The notes under the pieces: model-generated
Database searches by the model: none
Told to the model about the DNA's origin: nothing
What the model saw: the letters and a program-made list of their open reading frames with translations, nothing else
Program-made: the position numbers and the translations under genes
In this document: positions 11,196-21,435 of the stretch, piece after piece
Layout: each line of letters starts with the position of its first letter
Position numbering within the stretch: position 1 is the first letter of the stretch
Source: Steinernema hermaphroditum
Taxonomy: Eukaryota > Nematoda > Chromadorea > Rhabditida > Steinernematidae
Assembly (NCBI GenBank): GCA_030435675.1
Contig: CM059624.1
Span: forward strand, 1,698,769-1,762,768
Length of the DNA stretch: 64,000 nucleotides
Reading direction: 5' to 3'

Positions 11196-12160
11196 ATTCC
11201 AGAGCTGTAGAATCTAGGATTTTTTTGTGTTTTGCTGGATTTTATTCTATGTTAATAATTTAGTCGATTTCTCGATTGTGATTGTGACAAGTGAGAGTAA
11301 ACGCACTTTATCTGAATGGTTGGCTTCCCAGTTCTATAGTCAGTCAGTAACTGACAAGGGACCCTCACAAAGTGTCCCACGCCGATTGAAATGAAATTTG
11401 GACAGTATGATAGGCCTTCACGAGAACAAGAAAACCCCAGAATATTATGTGCGTATAGGAGTACTAGAGTACCTAAACGAGGTCTGAAAGAAACCGAAAA
11501 CCGTTTAGTCCCTTCTTTTAGAGGCTGCCCAACATCAGGCTGAAATCAGTTTCCCAAAAAACACAGTAGTTTTCAAGAAACAGACCTTGGGATCCACGCA
11601 GTTTTACCGGCTAATTCCCGGTCTGTCGGTCCCGAAACGACTAGCATGACGGGCACGACCGTAGTTCCCGCGTTTTCTGCGCATTTATCCAATCTAGGCG
11701 AGCCTGGGCTCATTCGATGCGCCAGAAGCTGCTGAGCAAAATGTTCCCAAGCGCTGTTGTCAAGCGTACAGCAGGGTTGACTACAGAAGCAGTGCGGGCC
11801 ATAGAGACGGACCCGAAAATGTTTGACTTTTGAGTCCGGTTCGAAGGCTGGAAATCGCGCCCTATAGAAAGGGATTCTTGTCGACGAAACTCACACATTC
11901 CATAATCTCCCACAGCCATCGATTCCCGCGCCCCATCGCCCAATGTGTGAACTGTGGATCATCCTCTTCGCGCTTCCTTTGACGCCAGTGGTGCCCCGCC
12001 GCGACGCGAAGGTGGGAAATTAAGGCATCGCCATATCCCTCTCCCACGAAAACAACAATTAAAGCGGAAGGCTCCCTTCTTAAGCTCCCCGGGGTGCCCG
12101 ACGCAATTACCGCGTTAATCCCGCATGCTAATGTCCGTCGCTTTCGCTCCTATTTGTCAA
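11196..12160. other. Spacer between PDH E2 and the F-box gene
   Basis: No coding exon was recognised. The stretch at about 11360-11420 (CGCCGATTGAAATGAAATTTGG) resembles part of the foldback family at 34118-34425, which suggests an old interspersed repeat. Confidence 0.4.
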
Positions 12161-12166
12161 TTTATT
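12161..12166 (-). terminator. Poly(A) signal overlapping the F-box stop codon
   Basis: Read on the minus strand, TGAATAAA places AATAAA so that its first A is the last base of the stop codon. The secreted-peptide gene at 20349 has the same arrangement. Confidence 0.6.
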
Positions 12167-14018
12167 CAACAATCGCTATCCGACGATGGACAATCATGTG
12201 CGTAATAGGCAATGTTGAGCCTTATGGGAGTGCGCTCTTCGATGAGCACTAGAAGCTCTGATTCTTCTTTGAAGATTTGGACGGTGTTCGGAAACATCGA
12301 TTCCATACACGTCACCATATCTTCTCTATCGTCTCTAATAATACCGAAATCCCACAGAATGGTCTCTGTTTCCATGGGAGCGCCGGCTGTCAACGCATTT
12401 GCTCTGGTGTAGTAGACCAAGCCCTAGAAAAGTCGAGGTTCTATATAGGGTTTGGGGATGGGACGATACCTTGACCAGCCCTACGATTCCGTCGTTAGAA
12501 ATGTTGGACTGACAATTTTTGAGATTGAGAGTCCAGGGCCAATTCTCATTAACCCACCACTTCTCTAATGTCGCATCTGTTAGGCTGGGGATCCTAAATT
12601 AGTCGTCAATTAGGCACGCAGGAGATCGGATTACTCACATTTGCTTATCCGAAAAATCGACGCTGAAATTGCGCAATTGGCGATTGACCCGAAAGAAGCG
12701 GTCGTCGATCAGCTGACGCGAGACGTCCACATCGCTAAGTGTGAGGTCGTAGACGTTCCAGCGGCAGATGAGGCTACAAAAGGCGGCGGCGCTGAAAGAG
12801 AGCGGATTAATAAGTGTGCATTTAGGAAAGAAGGACACTTTTGACCCTCTTGAAAAGCTTCAGGATATGTGGGCCACTGTCATAGCTTGATTAGCGCCCT
12901 TCTAATAGGTGGACCGGGATAAGAACTCGGAAGACACTGTGTCAATCATTTGCCTTTTATCGTATTTTTGTTTTGAATAAAATGTTCTTTTTTTTTTGTC
13001 TTTTGGAGGAACGACCTTTTATAGCTTAAGGCACATTTATAATACGATCGGGTAGGCAACATCCGCAGCCGCAGGGTAGCCTAGAAGGGAGACCGAAAAG
13101 CCCACCAGAGAATTTCTTTTTGAGACAGTTAAGAGACAGAGCCTTGAGGCTTGTAATATTTGGAATAGCCTGTGACCACCGGATGTTCGACTATGGAGAT
13201 AAAAGGCAATGAATGAGGGGTTCCGGTCAGTTTGCGCGACTACTGGCATCGGTTTTGAAATGGCATCGGTTTCGCTCGCTCGTTTTTTGTATCCAGCAAG
13301 GCAAAATCAGTTCAAACTTCTTCCAAAATGATAATAAAGTGATATTATCGAAGAAGAAAAGTACTGAATGAATGAGCAGGTCTTGTGTTTTGTGGAAATT
13401 CAAGGTGAGGTGGCTAATCTTGATATTGACTTCAAAATGTTAAGCTCGATTTGAAAGTACCACTCACTCAACATCGATCTGTCCACCATAGATCTCCAAC
13501 TTTGGAATGTGGCATCTCAGCGAGCGCTGAAGCATCTGGCACGCCCTATAGTCCAGGTGCACTCCTTCGACGGCTACCGTATTCTGCACGGCCACATGCC
13601 TCAGCCCCTGATCGATGCGTCTGATCGGCAACGCAACATCTTCAGGCTCGCAGGTGGCGGCACCGAGGAAGGAGACCGTGTCACCGGGAAGTCCAATTAA
13701 AACGAGTCCAAATCGTTCGACCTTGGCCAATTGTTCGGAGTGTCGCTGCAATTGACATAACAACACAATCTCGACGGATGCAATTACCTGAATAATATTG
13801 TTGAGTCGTTTGGACACAAATCGAATATTGAGCAATTCGCCGATTTCCAATCTCTTTAGAATCTCCAATATTACGAAATCGGGAATGAGATCGAACTCCG
13901 AGGGAGTGGGTGTGGTGGAAGTGGATGGAAGGACATGATAGATGTTGGTATCTGGAGCGGATTTCTCTGATTTCGACGCTCTTTTAAGGCTACGGAACCG
14001 GAACTTGGGGAAGAGCAT
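12166..14018 (-). CDS. F-box protein, nematode-type
   Basis: This is a predicted substrate adaptor of SCF ubiquitin ligases. The minus-strand exons are 14018-13788, 13745-13468, 12791-12639, 12593-12470 and 12423-12166, giving 347 aa with all phases consistent. An F-box lies at about residues 38-75 (FDLIPDFVILEILKRL...RFVSKRLNNI). The rest is a leucine-poor, LRR-like or FTH-like recognition region without a named domain. The start follows directly on an acceptor CTGTTTCAG|ATG, typical of trans-splicing. An ATG 18 bases upstream lies before that acceptor. The second intron is about 680 bp, whereas the others are about 40-45. The stop codon overlaps the poly(A) signal (TGAATAAA on the minus strand). 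The target is unknown. Confidence 0.82.
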
Positions 14019-14801
14019 CTGAAACAGAAGTAACACTCAAACGGAGAGATGGTAAAACGGTCGAGATCAAAGACGATCAACCGCGTATTATTACTGCTTT
14101 GGCGCGCAGTTGACGACGTTATTAGCCTCTCTGACCTCGTTCTCGGGAGGCTCTACGAGCAACTAAACGTCTCGCCACGCCCACCCGCGACGCCGAACAT
14201 TGTAAATGGCCAACAAGAGTGCACGCGAAAACAATGGGTGAGAAGGAGAAGTGGAAAGAGAGCCATAAACTTGACACATTTATGTGTGATGGGAGGTTTT
14301 TTGTAATGGAATGATGGTGGTGTCGTTTATTGATCACGAGCAAAACAAAAGCGTGAAAACAAGGAGGTGGTGTAGTAGGCGAGAAAGGGAAGCATTACAA
14401 ACGAGGGCACAATTTGAGATTTTCTGGTTCGATAAAGAGGCTGCTTTTGAGAGCTTCAGGCTACAAATGATGACAGTACTGTGAGGCACCTGTTACACTG
14501 CGCCAATTGGTTAGGGATTTGATAAAACGATAAGGCAGATGACATACTCTTAGAAAATGGGAGTATCTGCTCTCTTGAATCCACTACACTTCTGGATGAA
14601 TGGATAGTCATTACAGGCTTGATGCCGACTTTAAACGGCACTAGTCAAAGCTAGAGGAGCTTCAAGCACAATTCGACATAAAATTCGTATGAATATGGCC
14701 TATACGTTCAAATACATCCGCTCCCAAAACTTGCATTCTGACGTGAGAACATCAGCTCCTTATTTTAACTGATCACAAGCTTCCAATGTGTTAACTCCAT
14801 T

Positions 14802-14873
14802 GCGGGTATAGCTCAGGGGTAGAGCGCTCGCTTAGCATGCGAGAGGGCTGGGGTTCGAATCCCCATACCTCCA
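14802..14873 (+). tRNA. tRNA-Ala (AGC), copy 1, one acceptor-stem mismatch
   Basis: This is a 72-nt cloverleaf with anticodon stem CTCGC/GCGAG, loop TTAGCAT (anticodon AGC) and an intact T arm (GGTTCGAATCC). Its 5' arm is GCGGGTA, whereas copy 2 has GGGGGTA, so base pair 2 is C-C instead of G-C. Otherwise it is identical to copy 2 at 56196. It is intergenic, and a T-run follows. Confidence 0.88.
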
Positions 14874-15248
14874 GGACGAATTTTGTCTATTTGATCAACT
14901 TTTTCATGATCGCTCACGAAGTCACCTTGCGACCACTCAACCACGGATGGAGAAGAAGAACGAGTGGCTCCGAGGTGTTACCAAGGGTTGCGATAATGAT
15001 AAGAATATGGTATCCTCACAGGTTGCGAGTTACTAGACTATCCAGTTCCAAGTGCTTTTGAGTCTAGAGTGACCAAGATGAAGGACATTGATGAAGCCGC
15101 AAGAACAATAAAGTGGAATTTAGCCTGGAAGATGGCGAACGCAAACCCGGAATATGCTCCAGTTGATTAGAGAAATAGCTCCCTCCAGTGCACGGACCCG
15201 GTGAAGTAATGACTTCTCGAAGAAACCAGACATTAGAAGGTGAATGTG
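14874..15248. other. Spacer, nothing recognised
   Basis: No exon, tRNA or clear repeat was identified between the tRNA-Ala and the duplicated block that begins near 15249. Confidence 0.4.
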
Positions 15249-16082
15249 TTAGTACGCTTTTCCATCAGTATGCGAACAATGATATAAAACAATTTGTAAA
15301 ATAATAATACACATCGCAGAAAGGAAAGGGCAGCGTGCCTCCGACCAGGACCTGATTTTATACTTTACAGTATATTTAAAAAGGGACATCCCGCAGCATG
15401 AAGAAAGTTTTTTCCAAACGAATTCATAGAACTCATGGAAAATGGAACTCACACAAAAAAAACTGACTTCAAGCATTATCAGCGAGAGTATGGAGTGTCT
15501 TTAAGTTTAAAATACCAGCCACAATTTTAGAGATCCTCACCCAGATAAGAGTTCAAATCGGCGACGTCTCAATTTTGCGCGACGTCTTATCTAAGACGAT
15601 CTGAGGTCGTTTGTCAGCGGAGTTGCGCGGCGCTCGCGTGCAAGGTCGCCCGTTAAGAGAGCCGCCCACCCATCTGGGCGCAAGTATCTCGCGCACTTCG
15701 TTCACCATTGGACATCTGGCCAAACAACTGTCTTCCGCATCTATCAAAGGAAACGGACAGAATGGCGACGAAAAGCGGTGATTAATCGTTCATCGATCAT
15801 TACGATAATTGACAAATTAGCGGTTGTTAAGACGTATTTTTTGGTTTGGCCGTTAGGGGAGCACAGGTGCGGGACCAAAGACGACAACAGCACAAGGGAC
15901 CTGGTACGTAGTAGCAAGTTTTATCCTTTGCTCTGTCCACATACGGACACTTCTTAGATTGCTTGCCCGCGAATCATACTGATAAGCGGAGACGTGGACA
16001 ATCGGTACACTACTCCACAGAAACATTTTATGATGCCGACTTACCATCTGCTTCGTATTTAAATCCAAGTATGTTATCATTG
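15249..16082. repeat. Dispersed repeat, copy 1 (direct pair with 21698-22508)
   Basis: Copy 1 matches the second copy 6.4 kb away along its whole length. The centre (about 15509-15825) is essentially identical, while both flanks carry substitutions and small indels. The core contains a 64-codon open frame on the minus strand (15747-15553) that is identical in both copies. No recognisable domain or terminal repeat was seen. It could be a non-autonomous transposon or a segmental duplication. Confidence 0.9.
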
Positions 16083-17159
16083 TGAACTCATTCAGAAGCG
16101 GACATTTTTAGATGAAAAGAACAGTGATAAAACCACTGCAGAATGAATAGCACACCGACTGTAAGTTGCTAAGAGTCACTAAAAAAAGAATTTTCTAATT
16201 TTTTTATTTTTTTTAAAATTAATTGTTCCTAATCTTGCTCTTCGGTGATGGATACACATTCCCTCTGTAGAGAGATTGGGGGTTAGCCTCGACGCTACAA
16301 TATTACAATCTCTCGTCGCGTCACGGCATAAGGGCTCTTCACCGCAATACCTGCGAGTCATCCTGAAAGCTCGATATGAAGGACCTACAGAATCGTAGAT
16401 CCTCGTCCACACACATCTTCTAGGAATAAGTTCGCGAATCTCACGGCGAAGCTCGCGGACGTCTTCGATATCAGTGAGGACTAGAAGAACATCGTCTGTC
16501 ATCATCACTATTCACTTATATGATGTTTTCTAATAAAATTTGCTTTCGTTTTTTCACCATAAACGTATCGTTGATTCTCGTTTCCTCGTCATCGATCCCA
16601 GACCCAGAAACGTTACACGCAGCTATCATGTAATTCCATTGGAGATAGATTGCAACCGGCTGCCTAGAGATGGAATACCACACGCAGCGACTGAAGGAAA
16701 CACTAATAATCACCACGAATACCGGAGAACAAGCGAAGCCTATTTAGCTTCCGGTATTGTACGTACAGAGAGATGATTGATGTATGTACCAGTGACTACC
16801 GTGCCTCACACTCGAATGGCTCCCGTACTCCACCTGCGTGGAATGAAAGGGGCAACCAGGTTACAAACGTCACCGTGCAGGTTCAGCTGCTTCAGGAGCA
16901 AGCCTTCTTTGCCTTCGGAAACATCGGAAATGCACCGCGAGTTCAGAGGTCTACGTCAGATCTTTTATAAGCCAACTTGCTCAATGAATCAAATTGATCA
17001 GAAGGTTGTGGGGCTGAAAATGAGGCGGCTTGCTCGGTGCAATGAATAGTGAGTAGATGAGTAAAAATCCAACCAAGGGTTGCCATCACGCCGCGTTTAG
17101 TCGTAGATTTGTCATGGTTGAACCAGTTTCTCTAGGCTAACTCAGTAACCTTCGACCGG
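16083..17159. other. Repeat-rich spacer, no recognised gene
   Basis: Several frames of 60-109 codons are open here, the longest on the minus strand at 16508-16179, but none shows a known domain or convincing splice structure. This may be decayed transposon sequence next to the reverse transcriptase relic. Confidence 0.35.
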
Positions 17160-17375
17160 CTTGAAAATGTCGTTCCTATGTTTCCGAGGGAAGGGTTTAT
17201 GCTGGCGTTCGACATGAAATCTGGCTATCATCATGTTGAAATTCGAGAACAGGATCGTGGATTACTGCGTGGGGACGACAGTTTTTCGTATTTAACGTTT
17301 TGCTATTGGGTCTCTCCCCAGCCCCAGTGTTATTTACAAAGCGAATCCGATCCACCGTAGAACGAAAATTAGACA
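17160..17375 (+). pseudogene. Reverse transcriptase relic, DIRS/Gypsy-like
   Basis: The plus strand encodes MFPREGFMLAFDMKSGYHHV and then EIREQD, which resembles the RT palm motif FDLKSGYHHI of DIRS/PAT and Gypsy elements. After a frameshift it continues with LLGLSPAPVLFTK, the counterpart of the LPFGLSTAPFVFTK motif. The fragment covers only RT motifs A to B-prime, has at least one frameshift and no catalytic YxDD. It is therefore a dead remnant. It runs straight into a copy of the dispersed repeat that starts with AAAATTAGACAAAAGTG. Confidence 0.75.
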
Positions 17376-17640
17376 AAAGTGTCTACAGAAGGGGGAATTT
17401 CCGTCGAAGTTTGCAGCGATTTGTACATAGAGTCCCGTGGGCTCTTTTTTCCCGTGGGCTCTTTTTTCCCATGGGCTCTTTTTTCCCCGGGCTCTTTTTT
17501 CCCCGGGCTCTTTTTTCCCGTGGGCTCTTTTTTCCCGTGGGCTCTTTTTTACCCTAATCCACGGAAACCGCTAGACAGTATGTTCTGCAAGCTTTATTCA
17601 TTCCAGTCAAGTCAGCTAGCGGGCAAGCTCTGTATTTCTC
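17360..17640. repeat. Partial copy of the 21.4 kb repeat, split by a minisatellite
   Basis: Both sides of the minisatellite match the segments at 21480-21640 and 23185-23390: TTTGCAGCGATTTGTA before it and GCAAGCTTTATTCATTCCA, CAGCTAGCGGG after it. The array appears to have grown or inserted inside this copy. Confidence 0.75.
17434..17550. repeat. Minisatellite, 7 copies of a 16-17-bp unit
   Basis: The unit is CCCGTGGGCTCTTTTTT with variants CCCATGGG and CCCCGGG in the GC-rich half. The alternation of a palindromic GC box with a T run is regular over 117 bp. Confidence 0.92.
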
Positions 17641-17865
17641 CCCAGGACTGATGTTGATGTTGATGATGTTGATGTTTCTGATGTTCGTGGACACACAAAC
17701 AGAGGACACCTCTATGTTTCAGAATGATTTTCTCGGCCACGATTCATTGATCTCGTCGTTTGTGTCGGGCGATCAATCGTCGACTTCCTCAAATGCGGTT
17801 TTTACAAGGCGCAGCTGTGCTCGAACACCCTCGAACTCGAGCACAGAGTCCTTCTCCGTCAGTTC

Positions 17866-20052
17866 ATGATGAGTGGTCTTGTGGCACTGCTGCTCCTGCT
17901 CCCTCTGTGCTCGGCCTTCGACCCCTCCCAGCTTTTGTTCCTCAACCACAGCCTCTCTAGCACTGTGCACCCTTGCGATGACTTCCACGAATTCCTGTGC
18001 AACACTCGAGAGTACGGTGGCCTTAGCCCTGCACTTGTGACTTCGCTGCAGCCGTTCGCCGCTTCAGTGGAAGACGTTCTCTTGGGTGACAATGATACGG
18101 TTGTTGATGTCATTCTGCCTGTAAGACCCATCTCTAAATAGCTTCTCAGGTCATCTCCATTCCAGCTTCTTCTTTTAGAGGCGAAGAAGAATGAAACGCT
18201 AAGGGAAATCGGAAGGCGACGGGCGTTCGAAGCCATGAAGAACGAGAGACAGGACCCGGTCATGCACTACGATCCCTATTCCAGACACATTGTGGTAATC
18301 TTCGTCGACTACGCTGGTAACCTTCCCTTCTAAAGACTCTCCATATTCTTTATTCAGTGGCAACGACCGACTATGCTTCGCTTCATCCCCTTCTCCAAGG
18401 ATTCGTGGACGGATTCTTCGAGAAGCCCACGCAGATTTCCAAATGCGTGCTGGAGTACGTCACGGTCTACACGCACAAGGGTCGGACTGTCGAGTCCTAC
18501 TTCAACATAACTTCGGCAATCTAAACGGAGCCGTCCCGAACGTCTGAACTTCCTTTAGGGCTCTTCCATCGAGGAGCAATGGTATGTCGGGCAAGTGCTG
18601 GGATTCAGCACCCCCGCCTACCACATGGACCGCAATGTTCCTTTGGTCTACTATGAGGGGAGGAACATTTCGATATATCTGGACGTGGAGCGCACACGTA
18701 AGCAGATCAGAGAGGTCAACGCCCTTCCATCGTGGATTGCAGAGTTCACAGTGTCGTTGGAAGAAAGTCATCCACTCGTACAAGGAGCCGTGGAGGCGTT
18801 CGTCGAATTCCACTCGGAACTGAACATAACACTCCGAGATATGCACCATATCGTCAACATTCTGGGGACGGAAGACGTGAAAGACTTGGAGCACACTGTG
18901 ACAGCCGGCCTGAAGGTATTCGCCCTTTGATTCAGTACGGTAGGTGTCCTCTAGGAGAAGAAGCTCTTCGAGAAGAAGAAGCTAACTCTTCTCCACGACA
19001 TGGCCACCACTGGCAGTGCCGGCGGCCAGCTAATGAGGCCCTTCATCAAGTACATGCAGTTGCCTGTCGCCAAATACATCATCGAGAAGAATCTGAATCC
19101 GAAGCCTATCGACAAGCAGCTCCGGAAGATCTTCGATGACGTCAAAGGTGTCTTCGTCTCTGTCTTCGAGGTAACTGTCGCTGCAATTCGTCCAAAATCG
19201 CAATTCTGGTCCATAGGAGAAGACAGAGTGGTCCCCCACGGAAGAGGAAAAAAGAGCCATCAAGAGAGTTTCCAGCATGCAGCTGGCGCCTGAACTTCCA
19301 GCGAAGTTCGACTTGGAGCTCATCAACGGGTTGATCCAGAAAATCGGAAACGACTTCGCTGCAAAGAAGGCCGAGTCGCCACTACCGTATCCTATTTCGT
19401 GCCTGAAAACGATGGCAAATGCATCACTTTAGGGCTGACTGTTACTTTGCCTGCATCACCAAGCACTACATGCATCTTTTGGAGAGGAGCTATGACTCCC
19501 ATGTCGCTGACTTCGCGGAACTGCTCCCTTACATCAACTTGAACACCAACACCTGTGGAATAGCAATTTTGGACGTCTATAGGGACACTCTGGTATGTCC
19601 AGAGCTGAACCACACCGCTATTGGGCATTTAGGTTCCCAGAAGACCGGGCATAAACCTTCCAGAGGCCTTCCTCTATGGACATTACGGCCCATCGTTTGT
19701 AACATTTCTCATGAACAGTTTGGCTAAGGCCGCCATGGGAGAGGAAGGCGCCCGACTGTGCTCCGTTCTACCCGTTTTGGCAAAATTGGCGCACGTGAAA
19801 GGCGCGGAGATCGAGGCTTACGTGCGTGCATACGCGATGGTAACTGCCCTGGAGGCGTTTCGGACCCGAAATCAGAGGATAAGAGGCGAAACGGGCCATG
19901 GGGAGGCGGAAATGTTATTTTACGGCGCGTACGCTGGAAAGTGTTTCGCGAAACCCGACCCTCTCGACGAGAAGATCCGTTCGATTGTGCGCCAGTTAAG
20001 GGGGATTTTTGAGTGCAAACCTGGGCAGAAGATGTTCGGAAGATCCGTATAG
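17866..20052 (+). CDS. Neprilysin-like M13 protein lacking the zinc-binding motif
   Basis: This is a secreted protein of the M13 metallopeptidase family. The eight exons are 17866-18120, 18166-18316, 18358-18515, 18559-18915, 18955-19170, 19217-19386, 19433-19592 and 19633-20052, giving 628 aa. A signal peptide (MMSGLVALLLLLPLCSA) is followed by the diagnostic M13 N-terminal motif TVHPCDDFHEFLC. The large helical N-terminal domain continues to about residue 480. Where active enzymes carry HExxH and then ExxxD, this protein reads YGHYGPSFVTFLMNSLAKAA, without zinc ligands. The GENIADNGG region is also replaced. The C-terminal Cys-rich end is partly kept (KCFAKPD, FECKPG). It is therefore probably a catalytically inactive pseudopeptidase. 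The third intron must begin GC (TCG|GCAATC), since no GT keeps the frame. It lies between two direct repeats. Confidence 0.82.
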
Positions 20053-20289
20053 GGTTCGGCTATAAGTCAGTCCGTACTATTATGTGATTTCGCATTTGAT
20101 AAACGATAACTTCTTGTGGACACGTGGCTTCTCATCAATTGGCTTCTATTTCACAATATTTCACAAGGTCTCATGAAACCAGGAGCCGCTGGAGCCAGCT
20201 GCATCCTTTTAAATGCATTATCACCTTTCAAATCACCTTCTTTTCATCTCGGCAAATCCCGAAATGCCGTTTATGCAAAAAAGATGCGT

Positions 20290-20310
20290 TTGCGGGGCCA
20301 TATATAGTAT
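20290..20310 (+). promoter_or_regulatory. TATA-like box before the secreted peptide gene
   Basis: CATATATAG at 20300-20308 lies about 40 bases before the ATG at 20349. This suggests a short 5' UTR and a core promoter directly upstream. This is a weak prediction from sequence alone. Confidence 0.35.
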
Positions 20311-20348
20311 TAGAACGACAAGTCCACCAGCGGAACCATCTGTTCACC

Positions 20349-20682
20349 ATGAAGATCCTCGTCTTCTGTCTTCTTGTAAGGCGGCACGATGGAGAGTGAG
20401 CGCCTCGGTCTTTCCTTTTAGGCTCTTTTCGTTTTGTCGACCAGTGGAGTCCCTAAGTTTCCACGGTCCTTCGACGGCATGGAATCGACGAACGGACTAC
20501 TGGAAGCTGGTGGCGCTATCGACGCGGACGGAAATGATATCGGCGACTACCTTCCCAAGCGTTGCGCGAGCGTAGGCTGCTGGTGGTCAACAACTGTACC
20601 CCCACGGGAACTCATTCTTGGTCACGGATTGTTGACTGTGTGTGTTGACAAGATCAAGTCTCTCTTGAACTTAAGCGAATGA
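20349..20682 (+). CDS. Small secreted peptide, two exons
   Basis: This 95-aa protein is built from a 27-bp first exon (20349-20375, donor GTAAGG) and exon 2 at 20422-20682 (acceptor CTTTTAG), with a 46-nt intron. Exon 1 plus the start of exon 2 make a signal peptide (MKILVFCLLALFVLSTSG). The mature part is about 77 residues with three Cys (RCASVGCWW...TVCVDK) and an acidic centre; no domain was recognised. AATAAA overlaps the stop codon at 20682-20687, giving a very compact gene. It lies 0.3 kb after the M13-like gene on the same strand, within the direct-repeat-bounded island. Because exon 1 is only nine codons long, ORF finders would miss it. A role in cuticle, defence or signalling would be guesswork. 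Confidence 0.7.
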
Positions 20683-20687
20683 ATAAA
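20682..20687 (+). terminator. Poly(A) signal AATAAA overlapping the stop codon
   Basis: TGAATAAA joins the stop codon of the secreted peptide gene to a canonical cleavage signal. Confidence 0.7.
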
Positions 20688-21435
20688 ATCTTGCATGTGA
20701 CAGTAGCGTACACGACATCAGAGATGCGTACACAGAACGGCTTAAGGACGCCGACGGCTCGCGTCTTCTACCTGGCAGACGACGCTCCAATTTCGATCCA
20801 GTTTGTGGCGACTCTTCTTTGAAGGGCAACTCTGCTTCTCTCCCTCTAATTACCGGTACCAAAACACCTTTCCCATACGACAAACTTGGACATTTTATTC
20901 GGATAGCCTTTCCTGGAAGCACCAATCTTTCACCAATTCTTTCGAGGCTGAGTCACCGAACCCCACACCCAATCCCCGTGCATCAGGGAAGCACAGAAGT
21001 TACAGACTACAGGGCCACACGCGAAGAACCGCCGTCCAAGGCAGCAAGTGATGGGAAACATTTATTCGCGCCGCGAGCGTCGAGAGACCCTATCAGAAAC
21101 GGTTCCGAGGCGCTCGGCGGAGGCGCTTTGGAGCCGAAAGCGATCTTCGGAGGCGCGAAAACAAGACGCGCAAACAGAATCGCCCTCCAGAGGCTTCTGA
21201 ATTATCGTTGGAGGTTAGGACTGGATTCAGGGAGCACAAAATGAACAAATATTTGTGTGAAAAAAGATGACGAGACACTGAAATTGAACAAAATCGCCGA
21301 AAGCTCTTTTTTGAAAGGATTTTTGGAGCACCCGATTTTCCAATCGCAACAGTTTTTTTGGTTATGTGACGCCTAGTTGACCAAGTTGTTCACTGACACC
21401 AGGGACGTGTTTGAAGAACGATTTGTAGCTCTGCG
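20688..21435. other. Spacer, no recognised gene
   Basis: A 141-codon plus-strand frame (20819-21244) is open, but it has no domain, splice context or compositional sign of coding, so I do not call it a gene. The end of this stretch grades into the dispersed repeat. Confidence 0.4.

Noticed and set aside
16179..16508. 109-codon minus-strand frame with Arg-rich sequence
   Set aside because: Starts with repeated Met, ends in a low-complexity Lys/Phe tail and shows no similarity; it lies in transposon debris.
20819..21244. 141-codon plus-strand frame
   Set aside because: No signal peptide, domain, homologous pattern or splice context was seen, and the region borders repeats.
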